This document shows positions 19,108-29,442 of a stretch of 64,000 nucleotides of DNA, piece by piece (positions within the stretch are counted from its first letter, which is position 1; every line of letters starts with the position of its first letter). The translations under genes were made by a program, and so were the position numbers. The DNA lies in NCBI GenBank assembly GCA_009746045.1, contig RPFO01000299.1:2107130-2171129 (forward strand), in the 5' to 3' direction. The notes beneath the pieces were generated by a model. The model saw only the letters and a program-made list of their open reading frames with translations, ran no database searches and was not told where the DNA came from. Origin of the DNA: Mesostigma viride. Lineage: Eukaryota > Streptophyta > Mesostigmatophyceae > Mesostigmatales > Mesostigmataceae.

Positions 19108-20358
19108 AATGCACCATTGGCAAACATGGTTTCTGGACATGGTCGATATCATTAATATGTTTGGCAAGCATAATATGATCATGCTTGCCAAAGATGTTGT
19201 CTCTTTTCATATTTCACACATATATTATCGGCCTCGGCGTGCCATGCTTCCACGTTTGTTGTCTCTTTTCATATATTGTGAATATGATCAATAAAATTCC
19301 AAACATGACCATGTTGGAGACTTCAAGTGGAGCATCATGATTACTGTTTTCACTATTACGTAACCCATGGTTCATGTTAACATGGCATAATGAGCAATCC
19401 TATTGACCCCATGACTAATGGTGAAGTTAATAAAGTTACATCGTGGCACGTCACTATAGCATCAAGTTGCATCATTGTGCATAAAGTAGTTTAGCACTGA
19501 GTTGGCATGCCAACACCAGGTACACTAAATAAATTAAAACCAGAATTGATAAACAACCCAGTATCCAAATACAGTATCCATATATATGCAGGTCGTACTA
19601 CAGGTACAGCCACGGCTGCCACGCGGCTTCTGCAGCGATCACGCTCTTTCTCCTAGACAATTGCTCTACTGGTCCCTACAGGTCGGTCGACTTGGACCAT
19701 GATGCGTCAAGAACAGTTAATTGACCGACTTAAACAAGATGTTTGTCTACATGCAGCTGTCTGCACCTAACTAACGCGAAACCGCGTGCTACCAAATATA
19801 GGGGCAAATGCATGAGTAACACATGTCAACGCACAACCGGTGGAAATCACGCGATACCAACCGCGGCAACAGTGGTGTGAACATAGCGGGCACTGACATG
19901 CAAAAAAGCACCAGCAGCGGCATCAGTAGCAAATTGTAGTAGCGGAACAATAGCCACTACATCAATGCAACAACACATCAGCCCAGCAACACAGCAGCAG
20001 CATGACCGTAGCACAGCAGCAGCACAACTGTAGCACATCAACACGGCCGCATAGCAGGAGCACAAGTCAGCGCAGCAGCAACTTAGTATGCCGATTCCTG
20101 AATTTCCTATCAGTGGACTATAGTCCATTGATAGGAAATTCACTAATAGGCAGTACTAGCTCAGCAGCACGGCAGCAATGCAGCAGTGCATCAACACAGC
20201 AGCACGACAGCAATACATCAGCGGCACGGCAGCAATGCAGCAACACATCAGCACAATAGCACAGCAGCAGTACGGCAGCAATGCAGCAGCAATAGCATGG
20301 CAGCACAGCAGCAGCAGCAGCACATGAGCAGCTCAATGACAACAACGCTGCTTGCGCT
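19108..20358. other. Left part of TIR element, no gene seen
   Basis: A/T-rich at first, with recurring TTGTCTCTTTTCATAT (about 19198-19213 and 19259-19274). From about 19,900 it turns into degenerate CAGCAGCA-type repeats. A strong palindrome lies at 20101-20140. No supported ORF. Confidence 0.5.
20101..20140. repeat. 40-bp near-perfect palindrome
   Basis: AATTTCCTATCA at 20101-20112 pairs with TGATAGGAAATT at 20129-20140. The centre TGGACTATAGTCCA is itself palindromic, and one G/T position is the only mismatch. Confidence 0.85.
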
Positions 20359-21576
20359 TCAGCAGTCGTCGTCGTCGTCATCGTCATCGGCAAGGATGAG
20401 CGCTCGCTTCCGACGCCGGGAGGCGCCTGCGTTGTTGTTCTCCGCCACAACGTCGCTGGGTGGAACCATCTCGCGCAATCGAGCCTCGGCCAGGGTGATA
20501 TCCGGCGCTTGCAACGCAGGGACGACCACACCGGGGCACCCGCAGATCTGTGCCTCCAGCTCGTGGAGAGGCACGCAAGAAACCGCGTCCTCCTCCCAAC
20601 GGGCACCCCAGTACATGGCTACCATGTCGTTTTGCGTGTCGACAACAGCGACACGACCATGGTACCTGCCGTCCCGGCTTTCGGTGCGACCGTCCGCGGA
20701 TGTCACACGCTCCGACGCCCAATGACACACGACTTGCCCTACGAGGTTGCGGCTGCCACTCTTGACCTGCAGCGTTACGCCTTCCCAGCATGCCTTCGCC
20801 ATGCCGACGATGCCCTTCGAGCATTCAGCATCTTGCCACTTCACGACCGGGTGTTCCGCGTCATAGGGCACCTCCTTCAGCGCCTTTAGGCACTCCTTGG
20901 TGAGCTTTTCGTTCGCACCCAAGGAGACTCCATGGGGCGGCTGACCTCGCTTGCCCACCACTTGTGTCAAGACGAGGTCTGAGGCGGTGATGATCACCGT
21001 GTGCGCCGCAGTGGTTGGCGGATGGGGCCATTGCGCAATGTCTGTATTCCACGGGTGCCACGTGTCATGCAAATGCTTAGCGCGGTATACAAAGAGCTCA
21101 ATAGAAGGTTGGCCGCCATCCTCCTTCGCAACCACCTCCTTGATGATGCCAACGAGGACTGGAGTCCACGTGAGCTTCGAGTTGCAGAGAATACCAGCTG
21201 AAGGGTGCCAGTATAGAACAGCGGAGCCTTTCTCAACGCCTTGCATGCGCTTCAAGTAAGCGACCTTGGCTGCCATGGCCCTGTCTTCTGCCGCCCATTC
21301 CTGCTGTGTGTGGCCATCATGACGAACTCGGTCTACCAGCGGGGTGACGCGCACCGCCTCTGCGTCGACCAACGCCATGAAGTGCTCTTCTTGCGTCGGT
21401 GGTGGTTCAGGCGCTGCATCGTGCTCACGCAGGGCGGAGATGTCCGCGCGAGATGGCCACGGCAAAGGGCGCCACTCCTCAGGCACCTCCTCAGGGGCAT
21501 GTGGGACTTGACTTGCGAAAAAAGGCCTTGTTTGGCTTGATGGTGTCGGGCGGAAAGTACCACTGCCAGATGCCAT
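20359..21576 (-). CDS. Unknown protein carried by TIR element (405 aa)
   Basis: Open frame with a Pro-rich N-terminus, a central compact region (VLYWHPSAGILCNSKLTWTP, VLVGIIKEVV, HLHDTWHPWNTDIAQWPHP, VIITASDLVLTQVV) and an acidic C-terminus ending in eight Asp after a basic RRRKR patch. The Trp-rich middle could be a small beta domain used in chromatin or transposon proteins, but I cannot name one. Upstream, another frame (21491 to about 21905, minus) encodes VHHAVFFQVQGNTETWLSYR and LFGVRLVDPDRIPML and overlaps this start. It may be the true N-terminal part, joined by a frame change or splice. Confidence 0.5.
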   Translation of the reverse strand: MASGSGTFRPTPSSQTRPFFASQVPHAPEEVPEEWRPLPWPSRADISALREHDAAPEPPPTQEEHFMALVDAEAVRVTPLVDRVRHDGHTQQEWAAEDRAMAAKVAYLKRMQGVEKGSAVLYWHPSAGILCNSKLTWTPVLVGIIKEVVAKEDGGQPSIELFVYRAKHLHDTWHPWNTDIAQWPHPPTTAAHTVIITASDLVLTQVVGKRGQPPHGVSLGANEKLTKECLKALKEVPYDAEHPVVKWQDAECSKGIVGMAKACWEGVTLQVKSGSRNLVGQVVCHWASERVTSADGRTESRDGRYHGRVAVVDTQNDMVAMYWGARWEEDAVSCVPLHELEAQICGCPGVVVPALQAPDITLAEARLREMVPPSDVVAENNNAGASRRRKRALILADDDDDDDDC

Positions 21577-21905
21577 GGGGCAACTTCTCGACCCTTGTTT
21601 TGATCGACTCCAGCTCCTTCCCCAGAAACTCCATGTTCAATGGTGCGAAGGCTGGGGTGTCCTGCAACATCGGAATGCGGTCTGGATCCACAAGTCGGAC
21701 GCCAAACAGCGGCCGCCCCTCCGCATCAAACCTGTATGGCTGTGTCATCGCCTTCCCGCACCGTGGCGCGCCTTCCTGTCGAGTCCCCGCGGGCTGCCAC
21801 GGCGTCTTTTGGGACTCCGTGGTCCGGTAGGACAACCAGGTCTCTGTGTTGCCCTGTACCTGGAAGAAGACGGCGTGGTGCACCTTCATTGAGCGACCGC
21901 GTTTT
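21491..21905 (-). CDS. Probable upstream portion of the same unknown gene
   Basis: Non-repetitive part of a long frame that farther upstream enters the GC-rich minisatellite. It reads as normal protein from KRGRSMKVHHAVFFQVQG through PHGIWQWYFPPDTIKPNKAFF, ending at 21491. It overlaps the 405-residue ORF by 86 bases in another frame. I recognise no family. Confidence 0.4.
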
Positions 21906-21919
21906 TCAGGCACCGGCTG

Positions 21920-22905
21920 TGCCGCTCCGCCGCTCCGCCGCTCCGCCGCCCGCCGGCTGCGCCGCCGGCCCGCCGCGCGCCGGCTGCCCCGCCCCGTAGC
22001 CCGTCGACAGGCTGCCCCGCCCCGCCGCATGCCAGCTGCGCCGGCCCGCCGCCCACGCGCGCCGGCAGCGCCGTTGGCCCCCCGCGCGCCGACGGCCCTG
22101 CCCCGCCGCCCGTTGACAGCCCCGCCCCGCCGCATGCCAGCTGCGCCGGCCCGCCGCCCATGCGCGCCGGCAGCGCCGCTGGCCCCCCGCGCGCCGACGG
22201 CCCTGCCCCGCCGCCCGTCGACTGCCCCGCCCCGCCGCCCGTCGACAGCCCTGCCCCGCCGCATGCAGGCTGCGCCGCCGCTGCCACCTCGCTGCGCGCT
22301 GGCTGCGCCACCTCGCCGCCCGCCGACGGCGCCGCCCCGCCGCGCACCGGCTGCCCCGCCCCGCCGCCTGTCGACTGCCCCGCCCCGCCGCATGCCAGCT
22401 GCGCCGGCCCGCCGCCCACGCGCGCCGGCAGCGCCGCTGGCCCCCCGCGCGCTGACGGCCCTGCCCCGCCGCCCGTCGACTGCCCCGCCCCGCCGCCCGT
22501 CGACAGCCCCGACCCACCGCATGCCAGGTGCGCCGGCCCGCCGCCCGCGCGCGCCGGCAGCGCCGCTGGCCCCCCGCGCGCCGACGGCCCTGCCCCGCCG
22601 CCCGTCGACAGCCCTGCCCCGACGCCCGTCGACAGCCCCGCCCCGCCGCATGCCAGCTGCGCCGGCCCGCTGCCCACGCGCGCCGGCAGCGCCGCTGGCC
22701 CTGCCCCGCCGCCCGTCGACTGCCCCGCCCCGCCGCCCGTCGACAGCCCTGCCCCGCCGCATGCCAGGTGCGCCGGCCCGCCGCCCGCGCGCACCGGCAG
22801 CGCCGCTGGCCCCCCGCGCGCCGACGGCCCTGCCCCGCCGCCCGTCGACAGCCCCGCCCCGCCGCATGCCAGCTGCGCCGGCCGGCCGCCCATGCGCGCC
22901 ATGCG
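21920..22905. repeat. GC-rich minisatellite
   Basis: About 1 kb of imperfect repeats combining GCATGCCAGCTGCGCCGG, CCGCCCGTCGACAGCCC and GCGCCGACGGCCCTGCC modules. Open frames on both strands (Pro/Ala- or Gly/Ala-rich) follow from base composition and are not evidence of genes. Confidence 0.9.
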
Positions 22906-24385
22906 CTTCGCAGGTCCATTGGGATCATGAGGCCTGCGCAGAATCTCACCTCGGAGGCCCGTGCTACTTCTAGTAAGATGCTTGCATTTTCAATGCGTCA
23001 CCTATATGCAGGCATAGAGGGTGGTACATGGCGCTAGACTCATCAAGGGATAGGAGCCATGCCCTCAGCAATTACTCACCTCCTGGCCCTTGCTGTTGCG
23101 GTCTCGGATGAAGATGATGGTCTACACGCCGCCGCATGCAAACAAGGAATGAGAGACAAAGCCGTGCGAGGCCAATATGGGCACAGTGAGAGAAACAAGT
23201 CGACGCGAACCTACATCACGAGTGTCAGCGAAGGGGACCCATGGGAGAAGTCTCCCTCCCATGGTATCATTCACGGACACACGCAGCGGCCATGGGAACA
23301 GCCAAAACAGCAGGTTCACACACGCAAGGGCAACGACCTGCAGTGCCTGACCAGCATGTCGGTCAGTTGTGATTGGCAAGGCAGAGCCACACACACCAGG
23401 TACACGCTGCATGGGCAGGGAAGACGCTCTTACATGAGAAAAAGCGAGGAAACGTGCGCGAGAAGGATATTAAGAGCGATCCGCGCTAGAAGGATGCTAC
23501 AATAGCATCATATATTCAAGAATTAGCAAAGAAAGATGTAGAAAAGAGACAAAAGAAAGAAATACGAGAGAAAGCAAAGACAGGGAGCTGCCAAACAGGG
23601 CAGACAAAAGGTTACGAGCGGCAAGAGTTGTGAACGCTGCACTTGATTGCTTTCTCTGACTTGTCAACTGCGAAGAGTGACTGACTTACCTCTCTGGAAA
23701 TGGTATGCTCAGCATCCCATGGTAATGAAATGGTGAGCTATGCTGTCAGACATGCCTATATAACATAGCTACCCTAGGGTCCTAATACAAAACTAGAAAT
23801 CAAACCATACCGTGAGTTTCCCGGCTCGCACGGCCTCCTCCCTTTGTGCCGACGCCTGCAAACACAACGGGCCGTGGAGGAGGGTGGAAAGGTGGGCAAG
23901 TGTGGAGGAGTTTGGGGGGGACCGGGTTGAGCAGCGGTGGGGGAAAGATGTGCCGGTCATGATGTTGTCAACTACAGCTGTTGTATCGTGATTCACCTTC
24001 AATAAGTCTACTGTTCTACATCCGGTGGTGGATGGACACAAGCAATAAAGGCCCCGCCCACAACTCAGATTTCTTTAGAAAATCTACTGATCTACATTCG
24101 ATGGCGCCTTCACAGAAGCAGGAAACTCCGCCCACCGGTCAAATGTGACGCCCAACAAAGCCCCAACTTATTTCTTCAAGAAGTATACTGTTTTACATCC
24201 GGTAGTGCTTGGACAGAAGCAATATGTAAAGCCCGCCCACAAATCGGATTTCTTTACGAAAAACCTGTTTTACATTCGATGGGGTCTTGACAGATTCAAG
24301 CAGCAATACTCGTTTCTACCTGCGTGCGACTGCAGCGGCCGAGTGCTGCAACTTGCCTTCACGTCCCAGTCTTCACGTGTCAGTC
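22906..24385. other. Unassigned stretch within TIR element
   Basis: No supported gene. Around 23997-24290 there are four degenerate units of about 60-90 bp sharing TCTACTG..CTACATCCGGTGG and GCCCGCCCACAAATC type segments, an old tandem duplication. Confidence 0.5.
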
Positions 24386-25575
24386 CTGGTCTTCACGTCT
24401 TCACGTCTTCACGTCTTCACGTCTTCACGTCTTCACGTCTTCACGTCTTCACGACTTCACCTGAACTTGCGGCGTATCGTATCTTTGATACCTTGCATGC
24501 ACGTCTTCACGTCTTCACGTCTTCACCGCGTCTTCACCTGTCTTCACCACGTCTTCACGTCTTCGCGTCTTCACGTCTTCACGGCTTCACCTGAACACCT
24601 GAACTTCACCTGAACTTGCCGTATCGTGTCTTCACGTCTTCACGTCTTCACGTCTTCACGTCTTCACCGCGTCTTCACCTGTCTTCACCACGTCTTCACG
24701 GCTTCACGGCTTCACGTCTTCACGGCTTCACCTGAACACCTGAACTTCACCTGAACTTGCCGTATCGTGTCTTCACGTCTTCACGTCTTCACGTCTTCAC
24801 GTCTTCACGTCTTCACCGCGTCTTCACCTGTCTTCACCACGTCTTCACGTCTTCGCGTCTTCACGTCTTCACGGCTTCACCTGAACACCTGAACTTCACC
24901 TGAACTTGCCGTATCGTGTCTTCACGTCTTCACGTCTTCACGTCTTCACGTCTTCACCGCGTCTTCACCTGTCTTCACCACGTCTTCACGGCTTCACGGC
25001 TTCACGTCTTCACGGCTTCACCTGAACACCTGAACTTCACCTGAACTTGCCGTATCGTGTCTTCACGTCTTCACGTCTTCACGTCTTCACGTCTTCACGT
25101 CTTCACCGCGTCTTCACCTGTCTTCACCACGTCTTCACGGCTTCGCGTCTTCACGTCTTCACGGCTTCACCTGAACACCTGAACTTCACCTGAACTTGCC
25201 GTATCGTGTCTTCACGTCTTCACGTCTTCACGTCTTCACGTCTTCACGTCTTCACCGCGTCTTCACCTGTCTTCACCACGTCTTCACGGCTTCACGGCTT
25301 CACGTCTTCACGGCTTCACCTGAACACCTGAACTTCACCTGAACTTGCCGTATCGTGTCTTCACGTCTTCACGTCTTCACGTCTTCACGTCTTCACGTCT
25401 TCACCGCGTCTTCACCTGTCTTCACCACGTCTTCACGGCTTCACGGCTTCACGTCTTCACGGCTTCACCTGAACACCTGAACTTCACCTGAACTTGCCGT
25501 ATCGTGTCTTCACGTCTTCACGTCTTCACGTCTTCACGTCTTCACGTCTTCACCGCGTCTTCACCTGTCTTCACC
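24386..25575. repeat. CTTCACGT minisatellite with ~147-bp higher-order unit
   Basis: An 8-bp unit (GTCTTCAC) is iterated and organised into about seven higher-order units. Each unit carries GAACTTGCCGTATCGTG (near 24610, 24757, 24904, 25046, 25192, 25342, 25490), then CTTCACCGCGTCTTCACCTG and GGCTTCACCTGAACACCTG. Confidence 0.93.
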
Positions 25576-25774
25576 ACGTCTTCACGGCTTCACCTGAACA
25601 CCTGAACTTTGCGTATCGTATCTTTCATACATTGCATCATTTGCATGCCTTGGAGCTGCACGTCTTCAAGCAGTGTCACCCAGTTCCCGCTTGATTCAAA
25701 TGCACTTCGCGCTTGAATTCGTGACTTCGCCCCGCTCAAGGTGGAAAGAATGATGGGCACTAGCCACGGGAACT

Positions 25775-26122
25775 ATGCCCGATGCTGATAGCCGAAGCGA
25801 TGACATGGACGAATTGATTGATTTGTGTTATGCCGGGGACGATTGTAGAAAATGGGTGCTAGGAAAGAAATCTGGTGCCATGAAAGTAGATTTTTTGGCC
25901 GGTGCAAACCACCAATGCGCCGGCCGATGTGGCAAGGTCCTGCACGGCAGCCAGAGCGCACCCAGCCAGAGCGTACCCAGCCGCTGCCGCCGCCGACCCC
26001 CGTACTGGTGGGCGTGGAACAGACGATGAGAGAGATGCAACGAGCTATGGAGAACCAAAGCAAGAAGGTTGAAGAGCTTGGTTTGCAGCTGCGTCAAGAG
26101 GTGCAGAAACAAGTGGTCCAGC

Positions 26123-26161
<39 letters not shown>

Positions 26162-26210
26162 TGCAGCAGCAACTGCAGCAGCAACTGCAGCAGCAACTGC
26201 AGCAACAACT

Positions 26211-26294
<84 letters not shown>

Positions 26295-26430
26295 CTTCAG
26301 TTCCCGCAGGCAGCGTCGGCAATGTCGCAGTTTCCACAGGCATTGTCGGCACTGCAGCAGTTTTCGCAGGGACCGTCGGCAGCAGAGCAGTTCCCGCAGG
26401 GATCATCGGTGGTGCAGCAGTTCTTTGTGA
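25775..26430 (+). CDS. Poly-Gln protein with N-terminal Cys-containing segment
   Basis: Two frames appear to form one product. From 25775 the sequence MPDADSRSDDMDELIDLCYAG, CRKWVLGKKSGAM and CAGRCGKVL runs to about 25970. The frame from 25852 continues with PLPPPTPVLVG, then a helical VEQTMREMQRAMENQSKKVEELG coiled coil and a long Gln run (about 26127-26292). It ends Ser/Arg-rich. Paired Cys residues could bind metal. It is inside the TIR element, between two minisatellites. Function unknown, and it may be a captured host gene fragment. Confidence 0.4.
26120..26293 (+). repeat. CAG microsatellite
   Basis: CAG/CAA repeats interrupted by five CTGCAGCAG-type units. Confidence 0.95.
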
Positions 26431-26514
26431 GTCATTCGTGTAGTGTTGAGTGGGTGGGGTGGGGTGTGTGTGTGGGGGGGGGGTGTAGGGGGGTTTGACT
26501 GTGTGACTACGTGG

Positions 26515-27400
26515 CTGCTTGGCTGGAAAGGAGGGTGCGTGGCTGTGTGGCTGCGTGGCTGCGCTGCTGCGTGGCTGCGTGGCTGCGTGGCTGCGTGGCT
26601 GCGTGGCTGCGCTGCTGCGTGGCTGCGTGGCTGCGTGGCTGTGTGGCTGCGTGGCTGCGCTGCTGCGTGGCTGCGTGGCTGCGCTGCTGCGTGGCTGCGT
26701 GGCTGGAAAGGAGGGTGCGTGGCTGTGTGGCTGCGTGGCTGCGCTGCTGCGTGGCTGCGTGGCTGCTTGGCTGGAAAGGAGGGTGCGTGGCTGTGTGGCT
26801 GCGTGGCTGCGCTGCTGCGTGGCTGCGTGGCTGCGTGGCTGCGTGGCTGCGTGGCTGCGTGGCTGCGTGGCTGCGTGGCTGCGTGGCTGCGTGGCTGGAA
26901 AGGAGGGTGCGTGGCTGTGTGGCTGCGTGGCTGCGCTGCTGCGTGGCTGCGTGGCTGCGTGGCTGCGCTGCTGCGTGGCTGCGTGGCTGCGTGGCTGTGT
27001 GGCTGCGTGGCTGCGCTGCTGCGTGGCTGCGTGGCTGCGTGGCTGCGTGGCTGCTTGGCTGGAAAGGAGGGTGCGTGGCTGTGTGGCTGCGTGGCTGCGC
27101 TGCTGCGTGGCTGCGTGGCTGCGTGGCTGGAAAGGAGGGTGCGTGGCTGTGTGGCTGCGTGGCTGCGCTGCTGCGTGGCTGCGTGGCTGCGTGGCTGCGT
27201 GGCTGCTTGGCTGGAAAGGAGGGTGCGTGGCTGTGTGGCTGCGTGTAGCTGCGCTGCTGCGTGGCTGCGTGGCTGCGTGGCTGCGTGGCTGCGTGGCTGC
27301 GTGGCTGCGTGGCTGGAAAGGAGGGTGCGTGGCTGTGTGGCTGCGTGGCTGCGCTGCTGCGTGGCTGCGTGGCTGCGTGGCTGCGTGGCTGGCTGGGGGG
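26515..27400. repeat. GTGGCTGC minisatellite with GGAAAGGAGGGTGC spacers
   Basis: An 8-bp unit is repeated for about 880 bp. Seven copies of a GGAAAGGAGGGTGCGTGGCT spacer divide it into higher-order units. Because the unit is not a multiple of three, all three frames encode the same eight-residue cycle AWLRGCVA. The long ORFs here are not genes. Confidence 0.93.
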
Positions 27401-28197
27401 GGGGGGGTGCCGGGTGCGTGGATGCGTGGATGTGTGGCTGGGTGGGTGCGTCACTGCGTGGCTGGCTGGCTCTGTGGCTGCGTGGGCGGCTGGATGGCCG
27501 GGTCAGCGTGGCTTCGTGTTCAATGGGATGCTAATATGTTGTTGCCTTTGGATGCCACAGTTCATGGATTCTTTTGTTCACATGCAGGTGCTGCCGTCTT
27601 CCCCATCGACGTCGTCAAGACCGATGTCGCCAAGAAGGATGATGCAATCACTCTCGGCCATGTTTAACTCATGTGGGCCTTCATGGCCATACGGGAAATA
27701 TTATTGAATCAGTTCTTTGACACTGAGTTGGCACTACGCAACACCTTTGATGCACATGAGTGCAGGGCGCATGTGTTGAAACCATGCAACCATGGCGATC
27801 CCTCAAAAAGTTTGGTTATGTAATAAGTGACACAATTATTCCGGACGTATGATGGCCCAACGTCCTGTAAGGTTGAGTTGTCTTGGAGGAGGAGCGTGAT
27901 GACCGCGGAAGCCGCGTGGGTGTCTGTAGTGCTATAACTTGAAGATGTACGGTCTTGGAAGAGTTATGGTCTTGGAATCATATAATAATGAACTTGGAAT
28001 AAAGTTGCGGGCAGCCTTCAATTGGCATATGTTGTCTCATTGATGATGTCTCATTGCGTTAATGGGTCAATTGTCTTAGTTTATATAATGTATATCTTGG
28101 GAAACTCATTGCTTCAATAAAATGCATGCTAGGCGCAATCAACCCCCACAAACACATCTGAAAACTGCACAGTGCATCAAATGTATCCTAGACAAAA
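27401..28197. other. Right part of TIR element, no gene seen
   Basis: G-rich tail of the minisatellite, then A/T-richer DNA leading to the terminal repeat. No supported ORF. Confidence 0.5.
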
Positions 28198-28229
28198 AAA
28201 TGTATCCTAATCCGGTAAAACCACCCTGA

Positions 28230-28914
28230 CAAGCTGTACCTGATTTTGGGTTCCGCGACCACAGAGCCGAAGTACAAATTACTGCCGACACCCGCCATGT
28301 CCATGGAAACGTACACAGACAACGACTTTAATATGATGGTGGCGGATATCAAGAAAGACCTATCGGAGTACGAAGAGTACCAGCGCGATATGGCTGTATG
28401 GGAAAAATTCAAGAGGGACTACCTAGAGGGCGGAAAGACAGAGGACGACATGGACCTCAACATGTACCTGACCCTCGACAGACTCCAATTCAAAGAACCC
28501 GAGACGCGGTTCCGGTACGGTCCTCCGTCCAGTGTAATTCTCGTCGATGACATGGCGGGAAGTAAGCTGTATCGCTCAGACTCAAAAGGACCCGTCTCCA
28601 GTTTCGCGTTCAAACATCGACACCTCTTGACGTCCATGGTATTCGTGAACCAATCGTTCACGTCGGCTGGCGTACCCAGGTCAGTGCGTGCAAATGTTTC
28701 GTTTCTCGTATTGTTTCGTACGAAGGACCGGCGAGCCTCGCGACAGATCGCGGAAGAGAGCGCGGGCCATACGAGCCCCGAGGATTTCCTCGCGTTGTGG
28801 GAATACGCGACGAAAGACAGTCCTCACGATTTCCTTGCAATCGATAACGACGAACCGGACGACTCAAAACGATATCGAAAGAATTTCGACCATTACCTGG
28901 TCCTGAAAAAATAA
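28230..28914 (+). pseudogene. A32/FtsK-type packaging ATPase, 3' part
   Basis: Continues the ATPase in frame after the TIR element. It starts KLYLILGSATTEPKY, has a Walker B strand SSVILVDDMAG, then VNQSFTSAGVPRSVRANVSF, the Gln plus Arg sensor region typical of A32-like ATPases. The C-terminus LVLKK ends at 28914. Apart from the insertion the gene has no other break, unlike most neighbouring viral genes. Confidence 0.88.
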
Positions 28915-28940
28915 TCTATGCTCTATTATATACAACGCGA
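28915..28940 (+). promoter_or_regulatory. Viral promoter box before AT-hook gene
   Basis: TCTATGCTCTATTATATAC lies between the ATPase stop and the ATG at 28941, resembling 18838-18855. Confidence 0.5.
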
Positions 28941-29442
28941 ATGGATCTGAAGCAGGCTTACCCCCACGCTTTCCACGAGTCTTCGCCAGCTCTCCCGCCC
29001 ATCCAGGTTAAGGAGAAAATGCCTTCGAAGAGTTCGTACCAGCACAGGCTTGACAGGCGAGAGCTCGTTCTCAACGTGTCGACACTCGTTCGATATTTGA
29101 CCGGGGCCAGGATCTCCGCTAAGACTCACGAAAGACTGGTGGGGTTCGTGCGAGGTTGTGCATGGGTATGACGGCGAGCTCCCGCCGACACACACCGGCA
29201 TCGGGGACGAGTGTCGGCAGAAATTGATGTCTATCATAGCCACGAAGCGAAAGCCACGCAATCCTCCTCCTCCGCCCCGCTCTCCCCGCCCCCCGAAAAT
29301 TAAGAAAGAAAAGATTCCTCGTACCCCTAAGAAACGCGGGAGACCGGCTGGGTCGAAAGACACGAAGCCGCGGACTCATAACATCGACCCCGCGACAGGT
29401 CGTCCTAGACCATGGGGGCGGCCGAAGAAGTCAAAACTGTAA
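28941..29442 (+). pseudogene. AT-hook viral protein, frameshifted
   Basis: The first frame (28941-29171) encodes MDLKQAYPHAFHESSPALP and a helical middle ending RLVGFVRGCAWV. The second (29158-29442) continues as YDGELPPTHTGIGDECRQKL, a Pro-rich linker, a Lys/Arg-rich stretch and KKRGRPAGSKD, a clear AT-hook, with a second weaker GRPRPWGRPKK at the end. The overlap at 29158-29171 marks a single-base frame change. Binding to A/T-rich DNA is the likely property. The gene is adjacent to the ATPase, with its own TTATA box. Confidence 0.6.

Larger units (their letters stand above)
19057..28226. mobile_element. 9170-bp DNA transposon-like element in ATPase gene
   Basis: A perfect 29-bp terminal inverted repeat (19057-19085 and 28198-28226) starts GGGTGGTTTTACCGGATTAG. 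TGA at 19054-19056 and 28227-28229 is a 3-bp target duplication. A second inverted copy of the TAGGATACATTT part lies just inside each end (about 19096-19107 and 28179-28190). Three-bp duplication and a GGG terminus fit PIF/Harbinger or CMC-type elements, but I recognise no transposase. Contents are a possible gene (20359-21576), a GC-rich minisatellite, two 8-bp-unit minisatellites and a poly-Gln ORF, so it may be non-autonomous with captured DNA. Confidence 0.9.

Noticed and set aside
21886-22973. Several 250-458 residue Pro/Ala- or Gly/Ala-rich proteins on both strands
   Set aside because: All derive from a GC-rich minisatellite lacking A/T-rich stop codons; open frames occur in most phases.
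26443-27707. Long Trp/Leu/Arg/Gly/Cys repeat proteins in three frames
   Set aside because: An 8-bp repeat without stops gives the same peptide in all frames; no unique flanking protein sequence.
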